Of a stretch of 51,875 nucleotides of DNA, positions 1 to 8,778 are shown one piece after another; within the stretch, counting starts at the first letter, position 1, and every line of letters starts with the position of its first letter. The position numbers were made by a program, and so were the translations under genes. Below the pieces are notes generated by a model. It did not search any database and was not told the DNA's origin. It worked only from the letters and a program-made list of their open reading frames with translations. This DNA is from Ignavibacteria bacterium (GTDB lineage: Bacteria; Bacteroidota; Ignavibacteria; Tepidaquicellales; Tepidaquicellaceae), in the NCBI GenBank assembly GCA_019694675.1, contig JAIBBK010000103.1, positions 1-51,875 on the forward strand, given 5' to 3'.

Positions 1-2
1 CG

Positions 3-293
3 AATCCGTTTAATCCGAGTACAGTCATCCGGTTCGAGATAAAAACTTCAGGCAATGTACTTCTCAGAGTGTTTGATGTGCTGGGAAGGGAAGTTACGGT
101 GCTTGTGAATGAGTACTTAAGACAGGGCAGTTACGAGACAGTATTTGATGCAAGCATATACGGCGGACAGGCCGTGAGCGGAATTTACCTTTACCAGATT
201 GTTGTGAACTCATCAGGGCAGCATAACGCTTCTGCTGACGATATCAGTGAAGTCGGGTTTTCTGACGTTAAGAAAATGCTTCTGATTAAGTGA
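3..293 (+). CDS. C-terminal end of a type IX secreted protein (5' truncated)
   Basis: The frame is open from the window edge, so only the last ~96 residues are present. They have the layout of a type IX secretion (Por) C-terminal sorting domain: an opening NPFNPSTVIRFEI motif, then a VFDVLGREV strand, an SGIYLYQI strand and a final KKMLLIK. Such domains direct a protein through the outer membrane by the Por system, where the domain is removed. What the passenger does cannot be seen. One oddity is about 19 extra residues (SSGQHNASADDISEVGFSD region) between the SGIYLYQI strand and the final KKMLLIK strand, which normally follow each other closely. No terminator with a U-run is evident after the stop. 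Confidence 0.85.
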   Translation, partial: NPFNPSTVIRFEIKTSGNVLLRVFDVLGREVTVLVNEYLRQGSYETVFDASIYGGQAVSGIYLYQIVVNSSGQHNASADDISEVGFSDVKKMLLIK

Positions 294-496
294 TGCATCT
301 GAATTATTCTGACTTTTTATTAAGGTCAAATGTTTCCGATTAACTCAGTGCATTAGCGGCAGTCATAAGCACTGCGTCATTCCCGGAAGGTGTTCAATCT
401 GCTGTCCGGTGGCTTACTAAATGCCCTCGTTTTGATAATCAACTGATCCTGTCAGGGGATTACATTTGAATAAACCTGAAGCTGCTCTGTCTCCAT

Positions 497-531
497 AAAA
501 AAACAGACCCGCACAAGTATCTGCACGGGTC
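497..531 (-). terminator. Intrinsic terminator after rpoD
   Basis: On the minus strand a GACCCG/CGGGTC stem, extended by a GCA/TGC pairing with one bulged base, is followed by a run of seven T. It lies 28 bp past the rpoD stop and marks the end of the long str/S10/rpoD transcription unit. Confidence 0.8.
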
Positions 532-558
532 AATTCACATTACAACAATCTCAGGGAA

Positions 559-1416
559 CTACTGTCCCAGATAAGTCTTCAGAGCTTTGCTTCTTGATGC
601 CTGTCTCAGTCTTCTGATTGCTTTTTCCTTTATCTGTCTTACTCTTTCACGGGTCAGTTTATACTTGTCGCCAATTTCTTCAAGCGTCAGAGGATTTTCC
701 TTCTCAAGGCCGTAGTACAACTTCACCACTTCCTTTTCTCTCTGCGACAATGTATCAAGGGCTCTTTCGATCTCGATCCTCAGGGAATCTTTCATGAGGT
801 TCACATCAGGCATCTTTTCCTGCTTGTCCGGCATGATGTCTATAAGCTTTGTGTCTTCACCGTGTATGCTCGGTGCATCAACCGAAACATGGCCTCCTGA
901 ATTCTTAAGAGTTTCCTGAACTTCCCAGATGCTCATATCCAGCTTCTCAGCGATCTCAAGTACATTCGGTGCGCGCTCGTTCTGCTGTTCCAGTTCGCTG
1001 ATCGTCTTTGCGATCTTGCTCTTTTGCTGAACAATGTTGAGCGGAAGCCTCACAACCCTTGACTGCTCTGCAAGGGCCTGCAGTATTGACTGCCTGATCC
1101 ACCATACTGCGTATGAAATGAATTTGAATCCTCTGGTTTCATCAAACTTCTTGGCTGCTTTGATCAGTCCCAGGTTGCCTTCGTTTATCAGGTCATTTAG
1201 CGACAGCCCCTGATTCTGATATTGCTTTGCCACGCTGACCACAAACCTCAGATTAGCCTTGACAAGAGCATCCAGCGCTTTCTTATCCCCCTTCTTGATC
1301 CTCTTCGCATATTCAATCTCCTCCTCAACCGATAAGGGCGTTGTCTTACTGATCTCTTTCAGATAGATATCAGTTGACTGGTTCTCCCTGCTTGTGTACT
1401 GTTTCCCTAATTTCAT
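559..1416 (-). CDS. rpoD: Housekeeping RNA polymerase sigma factor (sigma-70, SigA/RpoD)
   Basis: This is the primary sigma factor, which directs RNA polymerase to most promoters. At 285 residues it lacks region 1.1, as the primary sigma factors of Bacteroidota do. Region 1.2 is at residues ~14-45. Region 2 is complete, with the [12 protein letters not shown] and [17 protein letters not shown] blocks and the -10-recognising [10 protein letters not shown] helix. Region 3 follows. Region 4.2 is a helix-turn-helix ([20 protein letters not shown]) that reads the -35 box. The start ATG overlaps the stop of the upstream PIN-domain gene by 4 bp, so translation is probably coupled. The gene is the last in a run that begins with ribosomal genes, and a terminator follows. 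Identity is certain; its role as the main sigma factor is inferred from completeness and similarity. Confidence 0.97.
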   Translation of the reverse strand: MKLGKQYTSRENQSTDIYLKEISKTTPLSVEEEIEYAKRIKKGDKKALDALVKANLRFVVSVAKQYQNQGLSLNDLINEGNLGLIKAAKKFDETRGFKFISYAVWWIRQSILQALAEQSRVVRLPLNIVQQKSKIAKTISELEQQNERAPNVLEIAEKLDMSIWEVQETLKNSGGHVSVDAPSIHGEDTKLIDIMPDKQEKMPDVNLMKDSLRIEIERALDTLSQREKEVVKLYYGLEKENPLTLEEIGDKYKLTRERVRQIKEKAIRRLRQASRSKALKTYLGQ

Positions 1417-1865
1417 CCGGGTTTATTTTTGATTACTGAATTGTATTTCCTTATTACTTCCTGCCTGCTTATGAGTTTTACGCTGAACTTTTCCGAAAGT
1501 GACAGGTATCTGCCGGTGTCGTATGTTACAAGCGGAAGCTTCGCTTCAGAGCACATGGTTATCACAAATGCATCCCTGAAATTGCCCTCCTTGCAGTCAA
1601 TTGATTCCTTCAGAACTTCAGACATCTTCACGGAATACCTGTATGGCATTCCCAAAAGGCCTGTGCCGTAAAATGCTCTCTTCGCAGTTTCCCTTTGCTC
1701 ACTTGTATCGCAGGCGGAAAGGACTTCGGCGATATTCACCACGCTCGTATAGCAATGGTCAAATACCGTCATGCACTTTATTAAGAAAGAACATCCGCCC
1801 GTTGCTGACACCAGGTGATCTGCAAACACCGGGCTGTCAAGAAACGCCTCCCTGCCGGGCTTCAT
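1413..1865 (-). CDS. PIN-domain protein (VapC-like putative ribonuclease)
   Basis: 150 residues with the layout of a PIN nuclease. The four acidic residues expected to bind metal are present: D10 in FLDSP, E47 in NIAEVLSA, D98 in RDAFVITM and D116 in VTYDTGRY. The block [20 protein letters not shown] is the PIN C-terminal signature. PIN proteins of this size are usually the RNase toxin of VapBC modules. Here the gene is joined by 4-bp ATGA overlaps to a 61-residue ORF upstream and to rpoD downstream, inside a ribosomal-protein operon. That position would fit either a toxin-antitoxin pair or a housekeeping RNA-processing enzyme. The N-terminus before the first Asp is longer than usual. The fold call is firm; the toxin role is inference. 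Confidence 0.75.
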   Translation of the reverse strand: MKPGREAFLDSPVFADHLVSATGGCSFLIKCMTVFDHCYTSVVNIAEVLSACDTSEQRETAKRAFYGTGLLGMPYRYSVKMSEVLKESIDCKEGNFRDAFVITMCSEAKLPLVTYDTGRYLSLSEKFSVKLISRQEVIRKYNSVIKNKPG

Positions 1866-2047
1866 CCGGCATCCATTGCCGCATGAACCCTTTTGACTAA
1901 ATCCGTGCCCGTGAAAATTCCCTGTGAATGCACTAAAAGCCCGACAATATTCTCGTCGAGCTTTAGCTTCTCCTGAAGATACTTGATCTGTTCATTCTTT
2001 ACGGAAACTGCGGATTGCAGACTTTCCGAGGGCTTCTTTCTAGGCAT
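1862..2047 (-). CDS. Small 61-residue protein, possible partner of the PIN protein
   Basis: A short ORF that fills the gap between rplW and the PIN-domain gene and overlaps the latter by 4 bp (ATGA). The protein starts with a basic stretch (MPRKKPSES). Next comes a likely amphipathic or coiled-coil helix (VKNEQIKYLQEKLKLDENIVGLL), then a short tail. I do not recognise the family: it does not show an obvious AbrB, ribbon-helix-helix or Phd fold. Its place directly ahead of a VapC-like gene is where an antitoxin would sit, and size and overlap fit that. This is inference from context only. The tight packing argues it is a real gene. Confidence 0.6.
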   Translation of the reverse strand: MPRKKPSESLQSAVSVKNEQIKYLQEKLKLDENIVGLLVHSQGIFTGTDLVKRVHAAMDAG

Positions 2048-2078
2048 CCCTTTCTCCGCGGGATAATTATTGAAGAAC

Positions 2079-2375
2079 TTATTCGATGACGCCGAGCAGG
2101 TCGATCTTGTCGTCCTTATGCAGAGTTACAATGGCCTTCTTTCTGTCTGCCCTGTATCCTGCAAATCTTCCTTTGCGCGTCATCTGTGACTTGCTCTTTC
2201 CCTTTGCAACGATTGTCCTGACTTTGGAAACGCGGACATTGAACTTCTTTTCAATTGCTCTTGCTATCTCTATCTTGTTTGCATCTCTGCCTACCTCAAA
2301 TGCATACTGATTCAGGTTCTCCTGCAGAGTCGTATTCTTCTCGGTTACCAGCGGCCTTACCAATATCGTCTTCAT
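2079..2375 (-). CDS. rplW: 50S ribosomal protein L23
   Basis: 98 residues, normal length. L23 binds domain III of 23S rRNA at the polypeptide exit and is the docking site for trigger factor and SRP. The sequence shows the usual LVTEKNTTLQENLNQYAFEV start and the FNVRVSKVRTIV core. It follows rplD with no gap. In almost all bacteria rplB (L2) comes next; here the next genes are a 61-residue ORF, a PIN protein and rpoD, so the S10 operon is broken at this point. Confidence 0.97.
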   Translation of the reverse strand: MKTILVRPLVTEKNTTLQENLNQYAFEVGRDANKIEIARAIEKKFNVRVSKVRTIVAKGKSKSQMTRKGRFAGYRADRKKAIVTLHKDDKIDLLGVIE

Positions 2376-3029
2376 TTATTCTGCACCCTCCGCGCTTTGA
2401 TTGATCAGATTCCTGCACAGTGATTCCACTGCGGACTTTTGCATCAGTATCATCTTATTGTCAAGAAGGTCGTATGTAGCCGCCTTGTCAGATATCTTCA
2501 CGTTGAGTTTCTCTATGTTCCTTCCGGACTTGTAAACATTTTCGTTCTTTCCGCCAAGAAGAAGCAACGTCTTTGTTTCGTGAAGCTTCAGAGATTTCAG
2601 AATGTTGAAAAGGTCCTTTGTCTTCGGTGATTCAAACGTGAAATCCTCAACGACCATTATCTCGTTTCCCTTTGCCTTGAGACTGAGTGCGCTCTTTCTT
2701 GCAACCCTTGCCGCCTTCTTTGGGATCTTGAGTTTGTATGTGTGCGGCTTCGGCCCGAAGATCGTACCGCCGCCAACCATAACAGGTGACCTGCTCGTTC
2801 CTCTTCTGGCATTTCCGGTTCCCTTTTGCCTGAACGGCTTCTTTCCGCCTCCGCTTACTTCGCTCCTCTCCTTTGACTTGTGAGTTCCCTGCCTCTGATT
2901 TGACAGATAAGTTCTCACCGCCTGGTAAACAAGATGTTCATTCGGAGTCTCGAGTTCAAACACCTCACCGGGCAGATCAACTGTTTCACCGGATTCGCTT
3001 CCGTCGAGTTTATAAACCTTGAGTTTCAT
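2376..3029 (-). CDS. rplD: 50S ribosomal protein L4
   Basis: 217 residues. L4 is an early-assembly 23S rRNA-binding protein whose extended loop lines the exit tunnel. The loop is clear around residues 55-95 (the KERSEVSGGGKKPFRQKGTG block and RRGTSRSPVMVGGG). In E. coli L4 also represses its own operon; whether that holds here cannot be seen. The stop codon abuts the rplW start and the gene lies 6 bp after rplC, so it is part of one mRNA. Confidence 0.97.
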   Translation of the reverse strand: MKLKVYKLDGSESGETVDLPGEVFELETPNEHLVYQAVRTYLSNQRQGTHKSKERSEVSGGGKKPFRQKGTGNARRGTSRSPVMVGGGTIFGPKPHTYKLKIPKKAARVARKSALSLKAKGNEIMVVEDFTFESPKTKDLFNILKSLKLHETKTLLLLGGKNENVYKSGRNIEKLNVKISDKAATYDLLDNKMILMQKSAVESLCRNLINQSAEGAE

Positions 3030-3035
3030 TATTCG

Positions 3036-3653
3036 TTATTTATAGATTTCAACCAATCCGGTCTTTGAACCCGGGACTGCGCCTTTTACAAGAATGAGGT
3101 TCGAGTCGCCGAACACTTTAACGACCTTCAGGTTTCTTACCGAAACCTTGTCACCGCCCATTCTGCCGGCCATTCTCTGACCTTTGAAAACACGGGACGG
3201 AAATGAACTTCCTCCGATCGATCCCGGCGCTCTTTCCCTGTCGCTTTGTCCGTGCGTTCTTACACCACCGCCGAATCCGTGCCTTTTTACAACTCCCTGA
3301 AAGCCTTTGCCCTTGGAAACACCGGTGACTTTGACCGTATCGCCTTCCTTGAACATATCAACTTTCACCACATCACCTTCCTTAAGGTTCTCATGCTCAA
3401 AATCCCTGATCTCCTTCAGGTGCCGGAGCATCGGGAGCTTGTGCTTCTTGAACAACCCTGCTTCGGGTTTGGTGGTGTGCTTTTCCTTCTTCTCCCCAAA
3501 ACCCAGCTGAACGGAATTGTATCCGTGCTTATCCGCGGTCTTGACGCCGGTAACGTAGCATGGCCCTGCTTCGATCACGGTGCAGGGTACATAACTTCCG
3601 TCTTCCGTAAAGACAGAGGTCATCCCTATCTTCTTTCCGATAATGCCAATCAT
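3036..3653 (-). CDS. rplC: 50S ribosomal protein L3
   Basis: 205 residues, start ATG at the canonical [16 protein letters not shown]3 is one of the two proteins that start 50S assembly and reaches the peptidyl-transferase centre with its long loop ([20 protein letters not shown]). At the site of the glutamine methylated by PrmB in E. coli the local sequence here is [14 protein letters not shown], so that glutamine is absent. It is the second gene of the S10 block, between rpsJ and rplD. Confidence 0.97.
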   Translation of the reverse strand: MIGIIGKKIGMTSVFTEDGSYVPCTVIEAGPCYVTGVKTADKHGYNSVQLGFGEKKEKHTTKPEAGLFKKHKLPMLRHLKEIRDFEHENLKEGDVVKVDMFKEGDTVKVTGVSKGKGFQGVVKRHGFGGGVRTHGQSDRERAPGSIGGSSFPSRVFKGQRMAGRMGGDKVSVRNLKVVKVFGDSNLILVKGAVPGSKTGLVEIYK

Positions 3654-3674
3654 CTGTAAATGCCCTGGTTACTT

Positions 3675-3983
3675 TTATACTTTGATCTCAATATCGACAC
3701 CGCCCGGAGGATCAAGCTTTGTCAGCGCCTCAAGAGTCTTGTTTGACGAGTTCAGTATGTCAATAAGCCTCTTGTGCGAACGAGTCTCGAACTGTTCACG
3801 CGACTTCTTATCCACATGCGGCGACCTGAGTACCGTGTACACATTCTTCTTTGAAGGAAGCGGGATCGGGCCGCTGACGATTGCCCCTGTCTGCTTGATA
3901 GCCCTAATGATCCTTTCCGTCCACTTATCGAGAAGCGTATGGTCGTATGACTTCAGCTTGATTCTTATCTTTTGCGATGCCAA
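3675..3983 (-). CDS. rpsJ: 30S ribosomal protein S10
   Basis: 102 residues, normal length. S10 is part of the 30S head and, as NusE, a partner in antitermination complexes. Recognisable blocks are [15 protein letters not shown] at the start, the GPIPLPSKK loop and the [17 protein letters not shown] stretch. The only start codon that gives a full protein is TTG (TTG GCA TCG); the frame reaches a stop just upstream and no ATG or GTG intervenes. The gene begins 17 bp after tuf, which joins the str and S10 operons. Confidence 0.96.
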   Translation of the reverse strand: MASQKIRIKLKSYDHTLLDKWTERIIRAIKQTGAIVSGPIPLPSKKNVYTVLRSPHVDKKSREQFETRSHKRLIDILNSSNKTLEALTKLDPPGGVDIEIKV

Positions 3984-4000
3984 TTTTGCTTCGTTTAGAA

Positions 4001-5236
<1,236 letters not shown>

Positions 5237-5399
5237 TTAGTGTTTCCCCTTATTACAGTTGATTAATGAATTAATGTTTTTTTGAATTTCAGCAGACTCT
5301 CAAACAGACCCGGGACGTTCGTTGATCATTGTGTCAATTCCTGTCAGTATCTGATTGCGAAAGCCCGAAAGAGCGCGATCCTGCTTTCTGTAAAATCAG

Positions 5400-5473
5400 T
5401 GGGTCAGGGAGGAATTGAACCTCCCACCTCGTGCTTATAAGGCACGCGCTCTAACCATCTGAGCTACTGACCC
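5400..5473 (-). tRNA. tRNA-Ile with anticodon UAU
   Basis: A complete cloverleaf on the minus strand. The acceptor stem is GGGTCAG/CTGACCC (7/7 pairs), the D stem GCTC/GAGC, the anticodon stem CGTGC/GCACG and the T stem GGAGG/CCTCC with loop TTCAATT; the discriminator is A. The anticodon loop reads C-U-U-A-U-A-A, giving anticodon UAU, which pairs with the AUA isoleucine codon. The body resembles ordinary tRNA-Ile(GAU). No CCA is encoded after the discriminator. AUA is usually read by a lysidine-modified CAU tRNA in bacteria, so UAU is uncommon. The gene lies between fusA and tuf and is probably cut from that transcript. Confidence 0.93.
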
Positions 5474-5557
5474 TGATGGGAACCTCCCAGTTGTATCAAG
5501 ACTCTTAGACAACCTTCGGTTTTATAGAGCTGTTACCGTGTCTGATCGACGAGTTAT

Positions 5558-5576
5558 GCCCGCCGGTTTGGCGGAC
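5558..5576 (-). repeat. GC-rich hairpin between fusA and tRNA-Ile
   Basis: A perfect 5-bp CCGCC/GGCGG stem with loop GGTTT (stem 5560-5574), lying 34 bp past the fusA stop. No T-run follows, so it is not a standard terminator. The GGCGGAC flank is also found in the inverted-repeat region near 17.65 and 17.83 kb, which suggests a dispersed palindromic repeat. The rest of the 5237-5608 stretch holds only the tRNA gene and the tuf leader. Confidence 0.5.
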
Positions 5577-5608
5577 TGACCCAGCTAAATTAAAGAACGA
5601 ATATCAGA

Positions 5609-7705
5609 TCAGTTTGCGACTTTCTCTTTTCCTTTGACCTTCTCCACTATCTGATCCGAAATGCTCTTCGGCGCTTCATCATAGTGGGAGAACTGCATTG
5701 TGTATATTGCCCGGCCCTGTGTCATCGATCTCATCGTTGTTGCATATCCGAACATCTCCGAAAGCGGGACCATTGCTTTGATCACCTGTGCATCGCTTCT
5801 TTGCGACATGCCTTCGATCCTGCCTCTTCTTGAGCTCAGATCACCCATCACATCACCCATGTATTCTTCCGGAGTCACAACTTCCACTTCCATGATCGGC
5901 TCAAGCAATACGGGATTCGCCTTTCTTGCGCCTTCCTTGAATGCCATGGAGCCTGCGATCTTGAATGCCATTTCTGAAGAGTCAACATCGTGATACGATC
6001 CGTCGAACAATTTTATCTTAACATCCTCAACGGGATATCCTGCAAGCACACCGTTCTTCATGGCCTCTTCAATTCCGTCCGAAACAGGATTGATGTATTC
6101 CTTAGGAATAACGCCTCCAACAATGGCATTTTCAAATACAAAGCCTTTACCCTTTTCATTAGGTTCGATCTCTATCCATACGTGCCCGAACTGTCCGCGG
6201 CCTCCCGACTGCCTTACGAACTTGCCTTCCTGAACAACCTTCTTTCTGATAGTCTCTTTATATGCCACCTGCGGATTTCCGACATTTGCATCAACTTTGA
6301 ATTCTCTCCTGAGTCTGTCAACAATGATATCGAGGTGAAGCTCACCCATTCCGGCAATCAGTGTCTGGCCGGTCTCTTCATCTGTCTTGACCCTGAATGT
6401 CGGATCTTCGTCTGAAAGCTTTGCAAGCGATTCCGAAAGTCTGTCCTGATCTGCCTTTGTCTTGGGCTCGATCGCGATCTGAATGACCGGCTCCGGAAAG
6501 CTGATCTTCTCAAGCACAATTGGATCTGATTCATCGCACAGCGTATCACCTGTCCTTGTGAACTTGAGCCCGACTGCCGCCGCTATATCTCCGCAATAAA
6601 CTTCCTTTATATCTTCCCGGCTGTTTGCATGCATCTGAAGAAGCCTGCTGAACCTTTCCTTCTTGCCGGCAACTGAGTTATAAACATAGCTTCCGGCCTG
6701 TGCAACGCCCGAGTAAACCCTGAAGAACGTGAGCTTTCCCACGAACGGGTCCGTCATGATCTTGAAAGCAAGCGCTGTAAACTTCTCGTCATCAGAGATC
6801 TTTCTGATTATATGATCGTCCGTGTGAACATGATGTCCTTCAACATCATCGATATCAAGCGGCGATGGCAAAAGGTCAACAACCCTGTCAAGCAGGTTTT
6901 GCACACCCTTGTTCTTGAATGAAGATCCGCAAAGGACGGGAATTATCTTCACTTCTATGGTTGCCTGCCTCAGAACCTTCAGTATCTCAGCCTCCGAAAT
7001 CTCCTTGCCTTCAAGAAACTTCTCAAGAAGTGTGTCGTCCACATCGGCGACAGCCTCAAGGAGCTTCTGCCTGTATTCATTTGCCTGATCAAGGAGCGAT
7101 GCAGGAATATCAACATCCTCAAATGTTGCTCCGAGCGTATCCTCATTGAACATCCTTGCCCTCATTGTAATGAGGTCAATAATGCCCGTGAACATGTCAC
7201 CCTGTCCGATTGGCAGATGAATTGGCACGGCGTTTGTCTTTAGCCTGTCCTTCATCATCTGAATGGCGTTAAAAAAATCAGCGCCGATCCGGTCCATTTT
7301 ATTCACGAATGCGATCCTCGGCACTTTGTACTTGTCTGCCTGTCTCCATACTGTCTCCGACTGCGGCTCTACACCGCCCACAGAGCAGAAAAGCGCAACT
7401 GCACCATCAAGTACTCTGAGCGATCTCTCAACTTCCGCAGTGAAATCCACGTGTCCGGGCGTATCAATGATGTTGATCCTGTGTTCACGCCATGAACATG
7501 TGGTTGCCGCTGAAGTTATCGTGATTCCTCTTTCCTTCTCCTGTTCCATCCAGTCCATAGTGGCTGCGCCTTCATGCACCTCTCCAATCCTGTGAAGCCT
7601 TCCTGTGTAGTAAAGGATTCTTTCCGTCGTTGTCGTCTTTCCGGCATCAATATGAGCCATGATGCCTATATTTCTGGTTTTCTCTAAGCTTACTTGCCTT
7701 GGCAT
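5609..7705 (-). CDS. fusA: Elongation factor G
   Basis: 698 residues, the translocation GTPase of protein synthesis. The P-loop AHIDAGKT is at 17-24, followed by switch [19 protein letters not shown], and [10 protein letters not shown]. Later blocks include the domain [19 protein letters not shown] loop that enters the decoding centre. Length and motifs are those of ordinary EF-G1 rather than the EF-G2 or tetracycline-resistance forms. It lies 37 bp after rpsG in the str operon. Confidence 0.98.
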   Translation of the reverse strand: MPRQVSLEKTRNIGIMAHIDAGKTTTTERILYYTGRLHRIGEVHEGAATMDWMEQEKERGITITSAATTCSWREHRINIIDTPGHVDFTAEVERSLRVLDGAVALFCSVGGVEPQSETVWRQADKYKVPRIAFVNKMDRIGADFFNAIQMMKDRLKTNAVPIHLPIGQGDMFTGIIDLITMRARMFNEDTLGATFEDVDIPASLLDQANEYRQKLLEAVADVDDTLLEKFLEGKEISEAEILKVLRQATIEVKIIPVLCGSSFKNKGVQNLLDRVVDLLPSPLDIDDVEGHHVHTDDHIIRKISDDEKFTALAFKIMTDPFVGKLTFFRVYSGVAQAGSYVYNSVAGKKERFSRLLQMHANSREDIKEVYCGDIAAAVGLKFTRTGDTLCDESDPIVLEKISFPEPVIQIAIEPKTKADQDRLSESLAKLSDEDPTFRVKTDEETGQTLIAGMGELHLDIIVDRLRREFKVDANVGNPQVAYKETIRKKVVQEGKFVRQSGGRGQFGHVWIEIEPNEKGKGFVFENAIVGGVIPKEYINPVSDGIEEAMKNGVLAGYPVEDVKIKLFDGSYHDVDSSEMAFKIAGSMAFKEGARKANPVLLEPIMEVEVVTPEEYMGDVMGDLSSRRGRIEGMSQRSDAQVIKAMVPLSEMFGYATTMRSMTQGRAIYTMQFSHYDEAPKSISDQIVEKVKGKEKVAN

Positions 7706-7742
7706 TGTGTTGTTTTGAGTGCTTTACTGTTTATAAAAATTC

Positions 7743-8210
7743 TTACCACCTGAAATGAGCAAAAGCCTTGTTGGCCTCAGCCATCTTGTGCACGTCCTCT
7801 TTCTTCTTAACTGCGTTTCCTTCTCCCTGCGCCGCGGCAAGGATCTCGTTTGCGAGCTTCATTGACATTGATTTCTCATTCCTTGCATTCGAATACGTCA
7901 GCAGCCACTTTATTCCGAGAGCAACCCTTCTGTCGGGCCTTACTTCGGAGGGCACCTGATAGTTTGCGCCTCCAACCCTTCTTGATCTTACTTCGATGGC
8001 AGGCTGTACATTCGTCATCGCCTTCTTGAATACCTCTACGGGTTCGGTGTTTGACTTCTCCTCAATAATATTGAGGGCCTGATACATGATCTTTTGCGCA
8101 ACCTGTTTCTTCCCATCCTGCATAAGGCTGTTGATGAACCTTCCGATAAGAACATCATTGTATTTCGGATCCGGCCTTCTGATCCTCTTCTCTGCTCGCT
8201 TTCTTCTCAT
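7743..8210 (-). CDS. rpsG: 30S ribosomal protein S7
   Basis: 155 residues, starting [20 protein letters not shown]7 nucleates assembly of the 30S head and contacts the E-site tRNA. The conserved [19 protein letters not shown] and [19 protein letters not shown] blocks are present, and the protein ends in the short FAHFRW tail. In E. coli S7 is the repressor of the str operon; no site for that was identified here. It lies 36 bp after rpsL. Confidence 0.97.
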   Translation of the reverse strand: MRRKRAEKRIRRPDPKYNDVLIGRFINSLMQDGKKQVAQKIMYQALNIIEEKSNTEPVEVFKKAMTNVQPAIEVRSRRVGGANYQVPSEVRPDRRVALGIKWLLTYSNARNEKSMSMKLANEILAAAQGEGNAVKKKEDVHKMAEANKAFAHFRW

Positions 8211-8246
8211 TTATTTGTGAGTGATACTTGTTTTGGATTCGTTCAA

Positions 8247-8630
8247 TTATGCTGCGGCTGTCTTAGCCTTCTTTGCACCGTACTTCGACCTTGCCTTTTT
8301 CCTGTTGGCAACGCCCGCCGTATCCAGCGCTCCCCTGATTATGTGATACCTTACACCGGGAAGATCCTTCACCCTTCCGCCTCTGATAAGTACGATCGAA
8401 TGCTCCTGAAGATTATGACCCTCGCCCGGTATGTAAGCGGTAACCTCAATCTGATTTGTAAGTCTTACCCTGGCAACCTTTCTCATTGCAGAGTTCGGCT
8501 TCTTCGGCGTTGAAGTGTAAACCCTGGTGCAGACACCCCTTTTCTGAGGGCTGGAATCCATGGCAGGCGCCTTGCTTTTGGATACTATCTTCTTTCTTCC
8601 TTTCCTGATCAGCTGGTTAATTGTTGGCAA
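8247..8630 (-). CDS. rpsL: 30S ribosomal protein S12
   Basis: 127 residues. S12 lies at the decoding centre and controls accuracy. The loops that change in streptomycin-resistant mutants are wild type here: TPKKPNSAM (K43/K44) and [13 protein letters not shown]. The only usable start is TTG (TTG CCA ACA ATT): a TGA lies in frame 12 nt upstream and the first in-frame ATG is deep inside the conserved region. It is the first gene of the str operon, ~22 bp from the predicted transcription start. Confidence 0.96.
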   Translation of the reverse strand: MPTINQLIRKGRKKIVSKSKAPAMDSSPQKRGVCTRVYTSTPKKPNSAMRKVARVRLTNQIEVTAYIPGEGHNLQEHSIVLIRGGRVKDLPGVRYHIIRGALDTAGVANRKKARSKYGAKKAKTAAA

Positions 8631-8659
8631 TGTGCAAAGTCATTATTTTGGAAACTTAT

Positions 8660-8688
8660 AAAATACTAATTCCGCCCTCTTTAGTCAA
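8660..8688 (-). promoter_or_regulatory. Promoter of the rpsL (str-S10-rpoD) operon
   Basis: Read on the minus strand: a -35 box TTGACT (8688-8683, 5/6 to consensus), a 17-bp spacer and a -10 box TATTTT (8665-8660, 4/6). Transcription would start near 8652, about 20 nt before the rpsL start. It is one of the two best sigma-70-type promoters seen in the window. Confidence 0.7.
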
Positions 8689-8778
8689 TAAATTTTCCCG
8701 TGCACTTTGTAAAATTATCGGCTTTTTTGGAATGTAAGTTCAAACCGGACAAATCTCAGGCGATACCGTCTCCTGCCT

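Noticed and set aside
345..396. CAGTGC/GCACTG inverted repeat after the sorting-domain gene
   Set aside because: Six base pairs around a long loop with no T-run; not a credible terminator.
5474..5500. TGGGAGGTTC just upstream of tRNA-Ile, repeating part of its T arm
   Set aside because: Only 10 bp and itself part of a small palindrome; not enough for a duplicated tRNA fragment or attachment site.
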